Assembly: GCA_030704615.1 (NCBI GenBank)
Contig: CM060733.1
Coordinates: 69,502,001-69,566,000 of the forward strand
DNA length: 64,000 bases
From: Takakia lepidozioides
Taxonomy: Eukaryota > Streptophyta > Takakiopsida > Takakiales > Takakiaceae
Direction of reading: 5' to 3'
Made by a program: the position numbers and the translations under genes. How positions within the stretch are numbered: the first letter of the stretch is position 1; every line of letters starts with the position of its first letter. The notes beneath the pieces were generated by a model, which had not been told where the DNA came from, ran no database searches, and worked only from the letters and a program-made list of their open reading frames with translations. Below are positions 18,328 through 26,952 of the stretch, piece by piece.

Positions 18328-19503
18328 CTATGCTGCAACCTCTTGAGCAGTACCCCCTTCCTGCTCAGTCAATGACAAGGCCTCATCCTGCCCCATCATC
18401 TCATCATTGAGAACCTCCTCATCCCGAGAAGAATCCCCAACCTCATCCATCACAGCTGCCTTCGCTGCCAACTCCCTCTGAACCTCGAGCACCTCCCACA
18501 TGTGCCATGGATGTCTACACCTCGTGGTCCTCACCGGCTCGCCCCCACTCGCTGCCTGTACCGTCTCGGTAGGCAGAGAGACCGTCAAGGGAAGTGCACT
18601 CCGCACTCTACGTTGCTCAGCCATAGCCAAGCTGACAATCCAGGTCAAGCAATTGAGATCCATTGCTTGCCCCAACACCTGACGACGTGATGCCTCAGAA
18701 AGAGAAGGCACCGCCGTGGTCCCAGTGGAAAACCCCATAGCCCGCTCTCGCTCGTCGGCATTAGGCTCCACTAACTGCTGCAACTGAGCATCCCACAGGA
18801 GGCCAGGTCCACCATCCCGAAAAGCATGGGATCCTGGGAAGCTGAGCAGTGTAGGTAATGCTGCTCGTGGTTGACCCACCCTGTTGACCACTGCCAAAGG
18901 CGAACGGTCATCGTGTCTCACACGTTGAGACTGCCTTCCTGTGTCCAAAATGCCATCCACGGTGAGGTGTGCTGGCCGCTGCACCCCATCAAATGCACGC
19001 TTGAGCAGTGCGGGTGGCATCAAGTTAGTCCACCATAGTCGTGGACGATGAGCCCGTGACCCCACTGCAGCTGCATCCAGCAACACTGCTGACCCAAGCC
19101 ACGACCGGACTTGATGCACACTGGCCATCACCCTGGCCCGAGAATCACCCATCAGTGGTACATTCTCCAAGATGTATGCTGGAGATACAGCTTGATGAAG
19201 CTGCAAGCAGCGCAAAATCCGCACCATCTCCCAAAACAGACCCGTCCTCGAGTCTCGCAATCCATTGCCATGCCCGGCTGATGAATGCCCTTGGCAGGGC
19301 CAACCTGCCACTATCAGATCAATGGAGCCAACCTGCTCCAAATCTTGCGCCCCCAACAAGGAAATGTCTGCTGGCAAGGCTTGTTGGTATCCACGAACTG
19401 CAGACACAGGCAACAAGTCAGGGTACTGCTGTACCAACTGAGCCACATGGCGCAGTGAGACACGTCGTGCAGTCTCATCCCTCTCCACATACAAATGCCT
19501 TCA
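18328..19503 (-). CDS. C5 cytosine DNA methyltransferase domain inside retrotransposon pol
   Basis: The frame opens right after a TGA at about 19504 and is read to 18328. It holds DNA cytosine-C5 methyltransferase motifs in the correct order: the acidic cofactor residue region (YVERDETARR), motif IV with the catalytic cysteine (IVAGWPCQGHSSAG), motif VI (YILENVPLMG) and motif VIII (SRAHRPRLWWTNL). A target-recognition-like region and motif IX/X (ASRRQVLGQAMDLNCLTWIV) follow. It lies between protease and RT. Motif I, the FxGxG S-adenosylmethionine loop that should precede YVERDE, is absent in all three frames. The protease-side frame (TTPLVWQRPDEG) runs straight into the acidic-residue segment with a frame change. 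I infer a short deletion removing motif I, so this copy is probably inactive. Retrotransposon-borne cytosine methyltransferases have been described from dinoflagellates and Klebsormidium. Confidence 0.85.
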
Positions 19504-19504
19504 T

Positions 19505-20258
19505 CCGGCCGCTGCCACACAAGAGGTGTGGTGTCCAATGGCGACAACTGAGGTGGCCCTGGTGCAATCACCGCACTCTCCTCCTCTCTTGACGGTACAA
19601 AAGCTTCTTCCCAAGCTTGTTGCACCCGTCCATCAGCAGCTTGCTGCAAATCCTTGCTCGTACCCCACAACGGAGTGTGAGCAACCATGGCAGGCAACTC
19701 CGCCGTACCATGCATGTCATCCTGCTCTGCTGGAGGTGGCACATCCTCTGCATGGGCATTGCCTTCCAGCAACTCTCCAGGCCAACTAACGGCAGCTGTG
19801 AAGGCGGCTAGTGTTGGCATCTTGCCCCGCTGGGCAGCTGCAATACCCCCAATGAATGTCACAGGGAGCTGTGCACGGCGACCATCCCCTGACTGCCATC
19901 CAGGCCTGTAGGATGCTGACTCCTCCCAGAAATCCAGGGTGAAGCCCATGGGGTATAACACTGCCCCACCAACGAGGACATCGTAAGAGACCGCGTCTGT
20001 CACAATGGCCTTGGCTCGCATCACTGAGCCATCTACAGGATGATCCGGCTGCAGTCTAATAGCCAACTGATGTCGTGTCATGCCGCGAGCCTGCTCTGAT
20101 CCTCCCAGAGATGTCTGTATCTGGAAAGGACAAGGCTCCATATCCGCCTCCATGAGGCCCAAACCTGCAATAGCAGCTCTGCCCAACATCAGTGGCTGAG
20201 CTCCTGAGTCCAACAAGACCCGCAGTGGCCGGTACTTCTTGCCTGCCGGTCCACTCAA
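19505..20258 (-). CDS. Retropepsin-like aspartic protease and linker
   Basis: The frame overlaps the gag stop at 20255-20257 and is reached by a -1 change from gag. Near its start it has LRVLLDSGAQPLMLGRAAIA, the DSGA variant of the retropepsin D-T/S-G active site. The flap and hydrophobic-Gly segment (YDVLVGGAVLYPMGFTL) follow. The rest is a Pro/Glu-rich linker leading to RPDEG at about 19505. The frame stays open to 19314, but the part below 19505 is a shadow of the methyltransferase. The start has no ATG, consistent with expression by frameshifting or read-through from gag; I see no canonical slippery heptamer at the junction. Confidence 0.75.
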
Positions 20259-22450
20259 AGTGAAAATGCCTCCTGGTTGTCTAACAAGACAACTCCAGGT
20301 GTCACCATGGCGCGCTCAATGGCTGGCCTAGCTGGCAGCTCCGTCAACCTGGCAGCTGCAACTTGCCATGGCGCAGCCGTGGCAGTCTTGACCCTCAAAT
20401 CCGAGGATCCCTCTGCCACTACACCTTCCACTAACTCCGCAGAAGATGAAGTGACCTCCCCACTCTCACAGAGTGTTGCTGCTAGTCTGAACACTGCAGC
20501 TGGTCTCACCCCCGGCGTCGCAATCATTGTTGCCGAGAACAGTGGGGCCTGACACACAGAGGTGGCTACCCCCAATAACACACCGGCCGCACTAGCCTTG
20601 GCAGCAGGAGTCAATGCTGCACGTGTAGCTCTCCCCAATGGCATAATAACCTCCGCCTCGGTAACAGTCGGGCGAGAACTAGGTGCCATGGATGGCGTCG
20701 ACACAGTCTCCGCCAATGTGAATGACTGAGGAAGCCTTGCCTGACGGCTTGCCTCCCCACGCTGTGGATCCAATTCCACCTCTGCACCTCGTGGCTCAGG
20801 AACTCGTGCTGCTCCTCGAGTCACGGCTGCAGCAGACTCCACCTGCTCTAGTGGTAGTGCTGCTCCGCACATAAATCCCATGCCTCCCATATCTCCTCCC
20901 TCAGGAGCAGGAGGTGGACCATCCCGCCTGGGAGCCGGTACCGCCTGAGCTATAGCCATGGCAGCGAGCCTCTGCTCTAGCTGCTGAAGCCGGTTGGCCA
21001 TGCCTTGATCAACGCCCTGACCACCGCGTCCTTGGCCATGTTGAGCTTGCCCTTGGCCTGCACCTCGTGCCTGACCACCTTGTCCTCTCTGGGCTGGTCC
21101 ACCTCGCCCCCGGCCACCATTGTTCCCTTGGAACTGGCCTGGGCGCAACTCAGGATGCAAGTCATAACACTGGGCATCTCCATGCCCATACTTGCCACAA
21201 TGCACACACTGCAACTGTGCAGGCTGTGCTTGTGCTGGCCTTCTGCCACTCTCTGGGCAATCTCTCTTGACATGGGGTCCTCCACATGTCCAACATATCA
21301 CCCCTGGTTGCTGTTGGCCTGCAAAAGATGCCACGGGCCTCTGCACCTGAGGTCCCCTGTAAGCTCCATGGAACTTGGGCTGGGCAACCTTGCCCCCCTG
21401 ACCACGCTGTTGGGCAGTCCCTTGTGCCTGTGGGCTAACAGTTGTGCCCCGTACAGGCATGTCCTTGCCAAATCCAATTGTAACAACTCGCTCCTCCACC
21501 ATGTTGAGCTCAATCCGCTCAGCCAGTAGAAACACATCTGTTAATGTGGGTTGGGCTGCTTGTAACAGGGTTGCATCTCGCACCCTTCTCTTGAGCTCCT
21601 TGTCCAGAATTCCATACCAAAACTGGATTGCCTGAGCTTCAGTAACCCCTTGGGTCACACTTATCAAGCGCCTCATACGAGTGTACGCCTCTCGCAGGCT
21701 CTCACTGGGTTTGCGCTGGAAGTCTTGCAAACTTCGCAGCTTCTCTGTCCGTACACCTTGGTAGTTCCTCCGCAAATCCTGGAAGAACTCCACCACCGGG
21801 TTGAATCTAGGCACATGTGTTGTAGTCGTGGCAGGAGGAGTAGTAGCACCTTTTGAACTGGTACCACCTGCAGAAGTACCAGCACTACTTGCTCCACTAC
21901 TAGTGCTGGCAGTGGGAGCTATTGGTACTGATGTAGCTACTGGTCGCGTCGTGCCTCGAGTAATGGAGACGTAGTCAGGTGACCAATACATCCTCCACTC
22001 CTCAATCTCTGCTTCATGTCCTCGCCTGAACTCGTGGTAATCGTCCATAGGCGGGCCTTCCAAATGCTGGAACAGTCCCTTCCACGCCATGAATGGGGTG
22101 AATAGCTGTGGATTGCGCATCTGCTGCAAATCACACCAGCTGTCAAACTCCTGGATAAAGTCATCCAACTCAATTGTGCCCACAGCTCCAGAGTACCTAC
22201 GAGGCCCCTTGGTAGCTCCATACATCTCCTCCATGTCGTCCCACAACAATGGCGAATGAAAGTGCACACTTGTTGATGAAGCCTCCGAGTCTGTGTCTGA
22301 CTCTACAGTAATTGAAGGTGGCGGTGAAGGTGGTCTGAACCGAATACCTCGTCTTGTGAACCCACTCTCACTGTTACTGCCTGTAGCCGTACTCCCCTCA
22401 AAACCCTTGGGTAACTCCGTAATGACACTCACAATGTGCACCTCCTCCAC
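20255..22450 (-). CDS. Gag polyprotein with two CCHC knuckles
   Basis: About 730 codons. The frame opens after a TAG with no ATG at 22450; the first ATG consistent with gag is near MEEMYGATKGP. The capsid-like part includes VVEFFQDLRRNYQG, LREAYTRMRRLI and IQFWYGILDKELKRRV, typical of the retrotransposon gag domain. At about residues 385-425 are two zinc knuckles: CWTCGGPHVKRDC and CVHCGKYGHGDAQC (the first has a CX2CX3HX4C pattern variant). A Gly/Gln/Arg-rich RNA-binding tract (RGQGGQARGAGQGQAQHGQG) follows, and then an Ala/Pro-rich tail. The gene is intact over its length, unlike pol. Confidence 0.85.
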   Translation of the reverse strand: MEEVHIVSVITELPKGFEGSTATGSNSESGFTRRGIRFRPPSPPPSITVESDTDSEASSTSVHFHSPLLWDDMEEMYGATKGPRRYSGAVGTIELDDFIQEFDSWCDLQQMRNPQLFTPFMAWKGLFQHLEGPPMDDYHEFRRGHEAEIEEWRMYWSPDYVSITRGTTRPVATSVPIAPTASTSSGASSAGTSAGGTSSKGATTPPATTTTHVPRFNPVVEFFQDLRRNYQGVRTEKLRSLQDFQRKPSESLREAYTRMRRLISVTQGVTEAQAIQFWYGILDKELKRRVRDATLLQAAQPTLTDVFLLAERIELNMVEERVVTIGFGKDMPVRGTTVSPQAQGTAQQRGQGGKVAQPKFHGAYRGPQVQRPVASFAGQQQPGVICWTCGGPHVKRDCPESGRRPAQAQPAQLQCVHCGKYGHGDAQCYDLHPELRPGQFQGNNGGRGRGGPAQRGQGGQARGAGQGQAQHGQGRGGQGVDQGMANRLQQLEQRLAAMAIAQAVPAPRRDGPPPAPEGGDMGGMGFMCGAALPLEQVESAAAVTRGAARVPEPRGAEVELDPQRGEASRQARLPQSFTLAETVSTPSMAPSSRPTVTEAEVIMPLGRATRAALTPAAKASAAGVLLGVATSVCQAPLFSATMIATPGVRPAAVFRLAATLCESGEVTSSSAELVEGVVAEGSSDLRVKTATAAPWQVAAARLTELPARPAIERAMVTPGVVLLDNQEAFSL

Positions 22451-22969
22451 GTGACACTATAAGGCTCTAGTACTAATCTAATAGTGACACGGGTGGGCAC
22501 CTGTTGCAGATTAAGGGTCGTATCACAATGGCTCAGGGCACCTGCACCTGCATCCACCGCAAGAACTCCTATGGTTGGCTGGTCATCAACCCAGTCTCAC
22601 CATAGAAGAAACACTGGTGGTCTTGCTGGTCATCACTCCAGCCTCACCACCGACAACATACTCTAGGATTGACCGGTGATCAAATCCGGCCTAATCCCTA
22701 TGAAAGCAAGCGCCCACACAAAACCAACATGGCGCACAGTCAAGCATGCAGGTGTTGGGGGGGATCCAAACACAAGAAATCAAAACATCAACACCCCCAC
22801 ACCAAAATCCAGCTGCAATGCTGATCCTGCAGAATATCCCAGCCCAAAACCCCGGACTGACTGGCCTCCACCAAGAGAGGCTTTGGCAACTACGAGTACA
22901 AGATAATGAAAATAGTACAGAGATGGAGGGGAAGAATAGAAGTTCGCCCAAGCAAGATCTAATCCTGAT

Positions 22970-23719
22970 CTATGCTATCAACTTCCAGACTTCTCTCAAA
23001 GTGCCTCGCTCTGCGTGATGGTAAGGTGTAGGAGGTATATCTATGTCCAGAAACCTGCCACTAACCTTGTCCCAAGCTACAGTAGCTCGCTCTAACCAAC
23101 CCTCCCCCTCTTTCTGCCAGGTAGAGACAAAGCAATACTCCCCTATCTCCCGCTCACTGAACACTAAAGAAAACAAAGGTAGGGTCTGATAGTCTCTCAA
23201 CTCAAAAGCTTTGAGACGGTTGCGGGTGTCTTCATTGCGAATGACTGCATCGCCTTCAAACAGAACAAACTTGTCCTCGCTAATGAACCCCCGCTCGTGG
23301 TTGCCTTGTGCAGAGCGTGTCCGACTGCAACACTGTCTAATTGCACAAACTTGTGTAGCTCCTGCTCCTCTGCTCCAGTACACCACGGCCTTGTGACTGA
23401 ACACCTTGGTCCCCGGGGCTGTCTTTGGCTGTGTTCCAAGCCTAGCTTTCACCCACTTTGGTATTTCACCTACAGCTGCAGAACTGCTGGCTCCAACAGA
23501 GTTCTGACTGTCCAAGGCGATATTGAGGCCCTCAATGCCAACTACAGCAGTTTGTTGTCTACTGCTAATGCCTGACTCCCAGTATGCAATCAACTCGTCC
23601 AACTGTTCTCCACTCAAATCAGTCTGAGTTCCTTGGGAAACATAAATCTTGTCCCCTTTGGTGCACAGGCTAAGAGAAGAGACCTGCCCTTCAACGACGT
23701 CCTCATTTCCCCCAGCCAT
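22970..23719 (-). CDS. ORF1 of the retrotransposon, unknown function
   Basis: It starts with a genuine ATG (MAGGNEDVVEGQVSSLSL) and ends at TAG 22970, coding for 249 residues. It precedes gag in the element's sense by about 520 bp. It has a Ser/Thr-rich N-terminus and then a mixed alpha/beta segment with Trp-rich stretches (WVKARLGTQ, VVYWSRGAG, YCFVSTWQKEGEGWLE, RATVAWDKVSGRFLDI). I do not recognise a domain. It could be an extra N-terminal part of Gag reached by splicing, or an accessory protein. Its intactness between decayed pol frames suggests it is or was under selection. Confidence 0.5.
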   Translation of the reverse strand: MAGGNEDVVEGQVSSLSLCTKGDKIYVSQGTQTDLSGEQLDELIAYWESGISSRQQTAVVGIEGLNIALDSQNSVGASSSAAVGEIPKWVKARLGTQPKTAPGTKVFSHKAVVYWSRGAGATQVCAIRQCCSRTRSAQGNHERGFISEDKFVLFEGDAVIRNEDTRNRLKAFELRDYQTLPLFSLVFSEREIGEYCFVSTWQKEGEGWLERATVAWDKVSGRFLDIDIPPTPYHHAERGTLREVWKLIA

Positions 23720-23981
23720 ACAAGGAGTACATCCACAGATTTGTCTCTAATATAGACCAGCACAGGTTCTAGAGACAGGATTGTGGATCTTTCATGGCAC
23801 ACTCACACTCTAAAAATTCCATAGATTTTTAGCAGAGTCCCAAAAACAGAAACCAGGTCTAGATAGGTAGATTTCCCCTTTCTGCAGCTATCCCCTCAAA
23901 AACTGGGTCAAACAGAGTCCATTTGACAAAGATATGACCAATTTGGCTTTACATCATTTAAATTAGATCAAAATGCCCTGT

Positions 23982-24001
23982 TTTTTTTTTTTTTTTTTTT
24001 T
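23982..24001. repeat. T20 homopolymer (A20 in element sense)
   Basis: A run of 20 T on the plus strand. In the element's own sense it is an A20 tract located between the captured region (24.1-25.6 kb) and ORF1. It may mark the 3' end of reverse-transcribed RNA joined into the leader, or may simply be a slippage-prone homopolymer. Confidence 0.9.
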
Positions 24002-24530
24002 GAAGGTTTTCAAATTTAAAAATTTAAAGTTACCCAAACTATCTGGTAACTGGTTCCCAGTTCCCTACGTTCTATATGGTTTCCTAGGTTCCCTGGCCAC
24101 GTGCCCTATAATTCGCACCTTGCTCCAGTCTTCTGCATACCGAGAGTGAGAGAGAGAGAGAGAGAGAGGGAATTGTGGCACTCAGTAGTGTCTTGTTGTG
24201 AAAGAGAGTGGATTCCGTGATTGCTTGCAGGCTTGCGCACCAAGAGAGGGGGAGGAAAGACATGTTTATGGACATGTTTATGGACGCCATGTACAGGCGA
24301 GGGGTCACTCACAGTCTGCTTGAGGCCTTGGTGGCTAACGATAAATCACTGAGGAGGATTACCAGCGGGAAGCACTGGACTTTGTGCTGGAGCTTGCGGG
24401 TCCCCGGCCCATTCCAGTTACGGGGGAGAAAGCCCTGGCTCCTGAATCGCCCGTCTATCCCCAGCGTAGCTCGGCTCCGCCGTTCCCAAACCCGTCGTCT
24501 CCATCCTGCAGCTGAAACTCTAGCACTTTT

Positions 24531-25050
24531 GTGAATGTGAACTGCTTACTGCAGGGAAGTGGGTGTATGGGAGCATTCGAGTCCATGGATGCAACACCGC
24601 TTGATCAGGTCATCAACGATGCAATTGACTGGAGTTTCCGTAAGCAGAATCCAGAGGGCTATTGGGCGGGCCAGGTCGAATCAAGCTGCTCGGCGCCCAG
24701 TACGTCCGCTGCCGCTCGACTTTTGTTGTCATGAGCTCCATGAACCAGAGGACATGAAACAACGTCAAAGCAAGAAAACTTCTCTTTCAAATCTCGCCAG
24801 ACATGTCTGTGAAAGTTTATTCCTCTACTTCGACAAGTTCCTCATATGGTATGGTAAGAGCCGTTCCAAGCCTGGCCGTGAGGTGGCCATCGTATGCTGC
24901 TTGGCCTGGATCCTCCGGCGACAAGATTTTGACGGCACTTGTTGTGGTGTACAACCTCCTTGGGTGTACTCGTTGATGGCGTTGAGCTATATATCGCCTG
25001 CTTACTGTAGGGAATCAGGCCAGAGTACGTTCGTCGTTCGTTTCTGCTGA
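24531..25050 (+). pseudogene. Captured squalene-hopene-cyclase-like gene fragment
   Basis: Antisense to the retrotransposon, within its 5' leader. The segments fit the N-terminal half of the squalene-hopene/triterpene cyclase family: VINDAIDWSFRKQNPEGYWA (about 24600-24665), SHELHEPEDMKQRQ (about 24725-24770), WYGKSRSKPGREVA and AWILRRQDFDGTCCGVQPP followed by WVYSLMAL (about 24840-24990). In full cyclases the second and third blocks are about 200 residues apart; here they are fused, and the frame changes between the first and second. The catalytic DxDD region is absent. It is therefore a rearranged, non-functional piece of a host gene picked up by the element. Confidence 0.75.
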
Positions 25051-25647
25051 ATTGGTCAGAAGACAATTCCAAGCCCGGAACCTAGGGCGCATACAATGCA
25101 GCAACCCCAAGAACGGAAAGCGCAAAGTTCTGCTGTTGGCGAGGCTCCATAGCAACCATATACACGGAACTCCGTCCTCTGCGCATTGCGAAGAGGATGC
25201 CGCTTTTCTGCTCCATAGCCCTGCCCCTTAACCCGCTGCATGGCGCTCTTGCATGATCAAAGCAAATGATTGACAAAGAAGCTGAAGCTAAATTTTGGTC
25301 CAAGACCAACCCCGATACAAGAATCAATTGCAACAGCAGGCTCCTCTATAAGCTTACTGGTGAAACGATCATCCAGCTTCAAGGATCATGCATAGGTGCC
25401 AACTAGCATTTGCTGCTGCATTTTTAAGTATCTCCTTGTGTACCCCAAAGCCTCTAGTGACTTGGTAGCTTCAGCGACTGCAATAACAATGGCGGCTCTG
25501 GCATCGTCATCCTCCAGGCGTTTCAGGGCACGCTGAATCTTGTGGTCACATTCAATGATATGCTTCTCAAACTAATCACTACTTATACGCAGGTAATCTT
25601 GCAAGTGCTAACCCTCAACTCCTACCTTGCACTCACAGGTAAGAGAG

Positions 25648-25660
25648 CATCTTTCTCGAG
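25648..25660 (-). other. Self-complementary primer-binding site
   Basis: Directly after the 5' LTR (which ends TATCA in element sense) lies CTCGAGAAAGATG. It is the exact reverse complement of CATCTTTCTCGAG inside the LTR (25843-25855 and the copy at about 14683-14695). No tRNA 3'-end complement such as TGGTATCAGAGC is present. This geometry matches Tf1-type self-priming, where the 5' end of the RNA folds back on the PBS and is cut to prime minus-strand DNA. The last base of the primer would pair with the first base after the LTR. Confidence 0.6.
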
Positions 25661-26008
25661 TGATAGAAATCCAACGAACACACTGTGACACAAAACATGA
25701 AAACCAAACCATCACTCTTAGAAAATAGTAGTCGAGCCAGGGGCACCCCAAGCTATGGGGACTCCACCCCACAACAACCTGTACCCCTACATAAGCACAC
25801 TCAAATCTAAACACATGCAGGAGCTCGGTCGCGCAGGCTCAACTCGAGAAAGATGAGCCGCGCGACTGCCGCTCTCGTGAAGATAAGACGGACCAGGTGT
25901 CAAACTAAACTTGACACCTGATTTAACACTTGACCTAAATCCAAGTGTTAAATACAAATAACTAGTTTTATTCTAGCTGTTTTCACACTGTGCTTATTTA
26001 ACTTGACA
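25661..26008 (-). repeat. 5' LTR (348 bp, lacking the U3 head)
   Basis: It appears base-for-base identical with 14500-14847 by eye. In element sense it runs TGTCAAGTTA ... TTTCTATCA, a TG...CA unit. It lacks the 85-bp U3 head and the GC dinucleotide found in the 3' LTR, and its outer end abuts the CCTG target duplication. Confidence 0.85.
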
Positions 26009-26566
26009 CCTGGCGTAGATGTGGTGCTCACTGCAGAGAGACGGGAGAGAGCTCTAAAGATGTTGAGAGACAGCGCCCTGAAGCACACCTACAGCTCCGT
26101 TTCCCATCTTCTCCGAAAAGGCCACCCTCCACGTATTCCCCTGTGCAGGATGAGGACGCTACCCGCTGTTCGGCGAGCTGAAAGGCCCGGGGTAGAGAAG
26201 CTGAAGCTTTTTTTTGAGAGAGATGGGTACAACGACGCCCTTGCGTCCTTTCTGCTTGCAACGAACAACACCGCAGGAGTGGCTTCCACCGTCACGGCCG
26301 AGGATAGAGCGACCTGGGACATGCATTGGCAGGAGGAGGACCGCTGCTTTGAGGAGGCCATCAAGGGCACCACCTGGGAGTTATTGAGCAACCAATGGTT
26401 GTATATCTATGATGGCAACCACCACTACTTGGCGTGGATAGATGTGATAACATAGCAGCATGCCGACGACCCCGAATGGCACTATGCAGTCAATGCAAAG
26501 ATTATGGATGTGAAACGAGAGGACATCGCTTTGGTCAGAAGGGCCATGAATCGCATGAACATGTAA
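26009..26566 (+). pseudogene. ParB/Srx-like gene, 3' part after the retrotransposon
   Basis: It continues the frame of 14110-14413 across the insertion. The C-terminal region has QWLYIYDGNHHYLAW, which resembles the G-x-H/R-R-x-x-A box of ParB/sulfiredoxin-like domains (typically DGNHR). This is preceded by a helical segment and followed by a beta-like HYAVNAKIMDV. A TAG at 26453-26455 interrupts the frame. After it the same frame continues protein-like to TAA 26566 (HADDPEWHYAVNAK, REDIALVRRAMNR), so a CAG-to-TAG type change is likely. The final ATGTAAGA could alternatively be a splice donor. The ParB relationship is inferred from one motif only. Confidence 0.45.
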
Positions 26567-26879
26567 GACTGCTCACGTTTCTTCATAGTCTACTCATATG
26601 GACATTGTTTCTATCGTCAGTCCTGTAGTGTTCTGCTCACATTCGCAAACATTTTTCGGCGATTACTCCGACTGCAGGATGCCGGGAGTCGGTGCCAATT
26701 TCCCATGCAAAGTGACAGTGCTGAGGAGTCTGTGCCGACTTCTGCAGTTGCTTTCTGTAACATGTTGTGTTTGATGCAATGCTATTTCATTCTGTGTTTT
26801 CTCGCTCCTTTGGGCTGCTGCTTCCGATCAGTAGGGGACACGTCGTCTCCTGGTACGCGCCGCGCTTCGGGGTTTGTAT
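26567..26879. other. Gene-poor spacer with two palindrome copies
   Basis: No coding exon is supported. Two degenerate copies of the GAAGTC-type palindrome lie at about 26689 and 26731 (GGAGTCTGTGCCGACTTCTG), the only copies I found outside 4.98-13.82 kb. They flank the 3' end of the ParB-like gene, so the repeat family surrounds the whole divergent gene pair on both sides. From about 26826 the sequence may be a diverged start of the chromovirus LTR. Confidence 0.6.
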
Positions 26880-26952
26880 GACGCGGCCCTTCGCCTTGAG
26901 GGTAGGGGGTCGGGACACAAAAGAGGCTGCCCCTATGGTGGGGGCAGTGGCA
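26880..26952 (+). repeat. LTR fragment of the chromodomain element (5' LTR remnant)
   Basis: The sequence CGCGGCCCTTCGCCTTGAGG through GGGGGCAGTGGCA matches 32791-32867 of the intact plus-oriented LTR with a few differences. It abuts protease sequence that runs on the opposite strand. It corresponds to LTR positions upstream of the piece found inverted at 28526-28983, so the two are the broken halves of one 5' LTR. Confidence 0.7.

Larger units (their letters stand above)
14414..26008 (-). mobile_element. 11.6-kb Ty3/gypsy-type retrotransposon encoding a DNA methyltransferase and a PHD finger
   Basis: The boundaries are fixed by a perfect 4-bp duplication CCTG (14410-14413 and 26009-26012) and by restoration of the interrupted host reading frame. 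In minus-strand order it has: 5' LTR (26008-25661), primer site (25660-25648), leader with a captured antisense cyclase fragment, ORF1, gag, protease, C5-methyltransferase, RT, RNase H-integrase-PHD, polypurine tract (about 14947-14937), 3' LTR, then an extra 86-bp U3 copy. The order PR-RT-RH-IN identifies Ty3/gypsy. The shared 348-bp LTR core and the two 87-bp U3 copies look identical by eye, so the insertion is recent. Coding frames are nevertheless interrupted, so mobilisation in trans or sequencing errors must be considered. Confidence 0.85.

Noticed and set aside
19314-19500. C-terminal extension of the protease frame
   Set aside because: Overlaps the methyltransferase coding sequence in another frame and has no protein-like pattern; a shadow caused by the frame change at about 19504.
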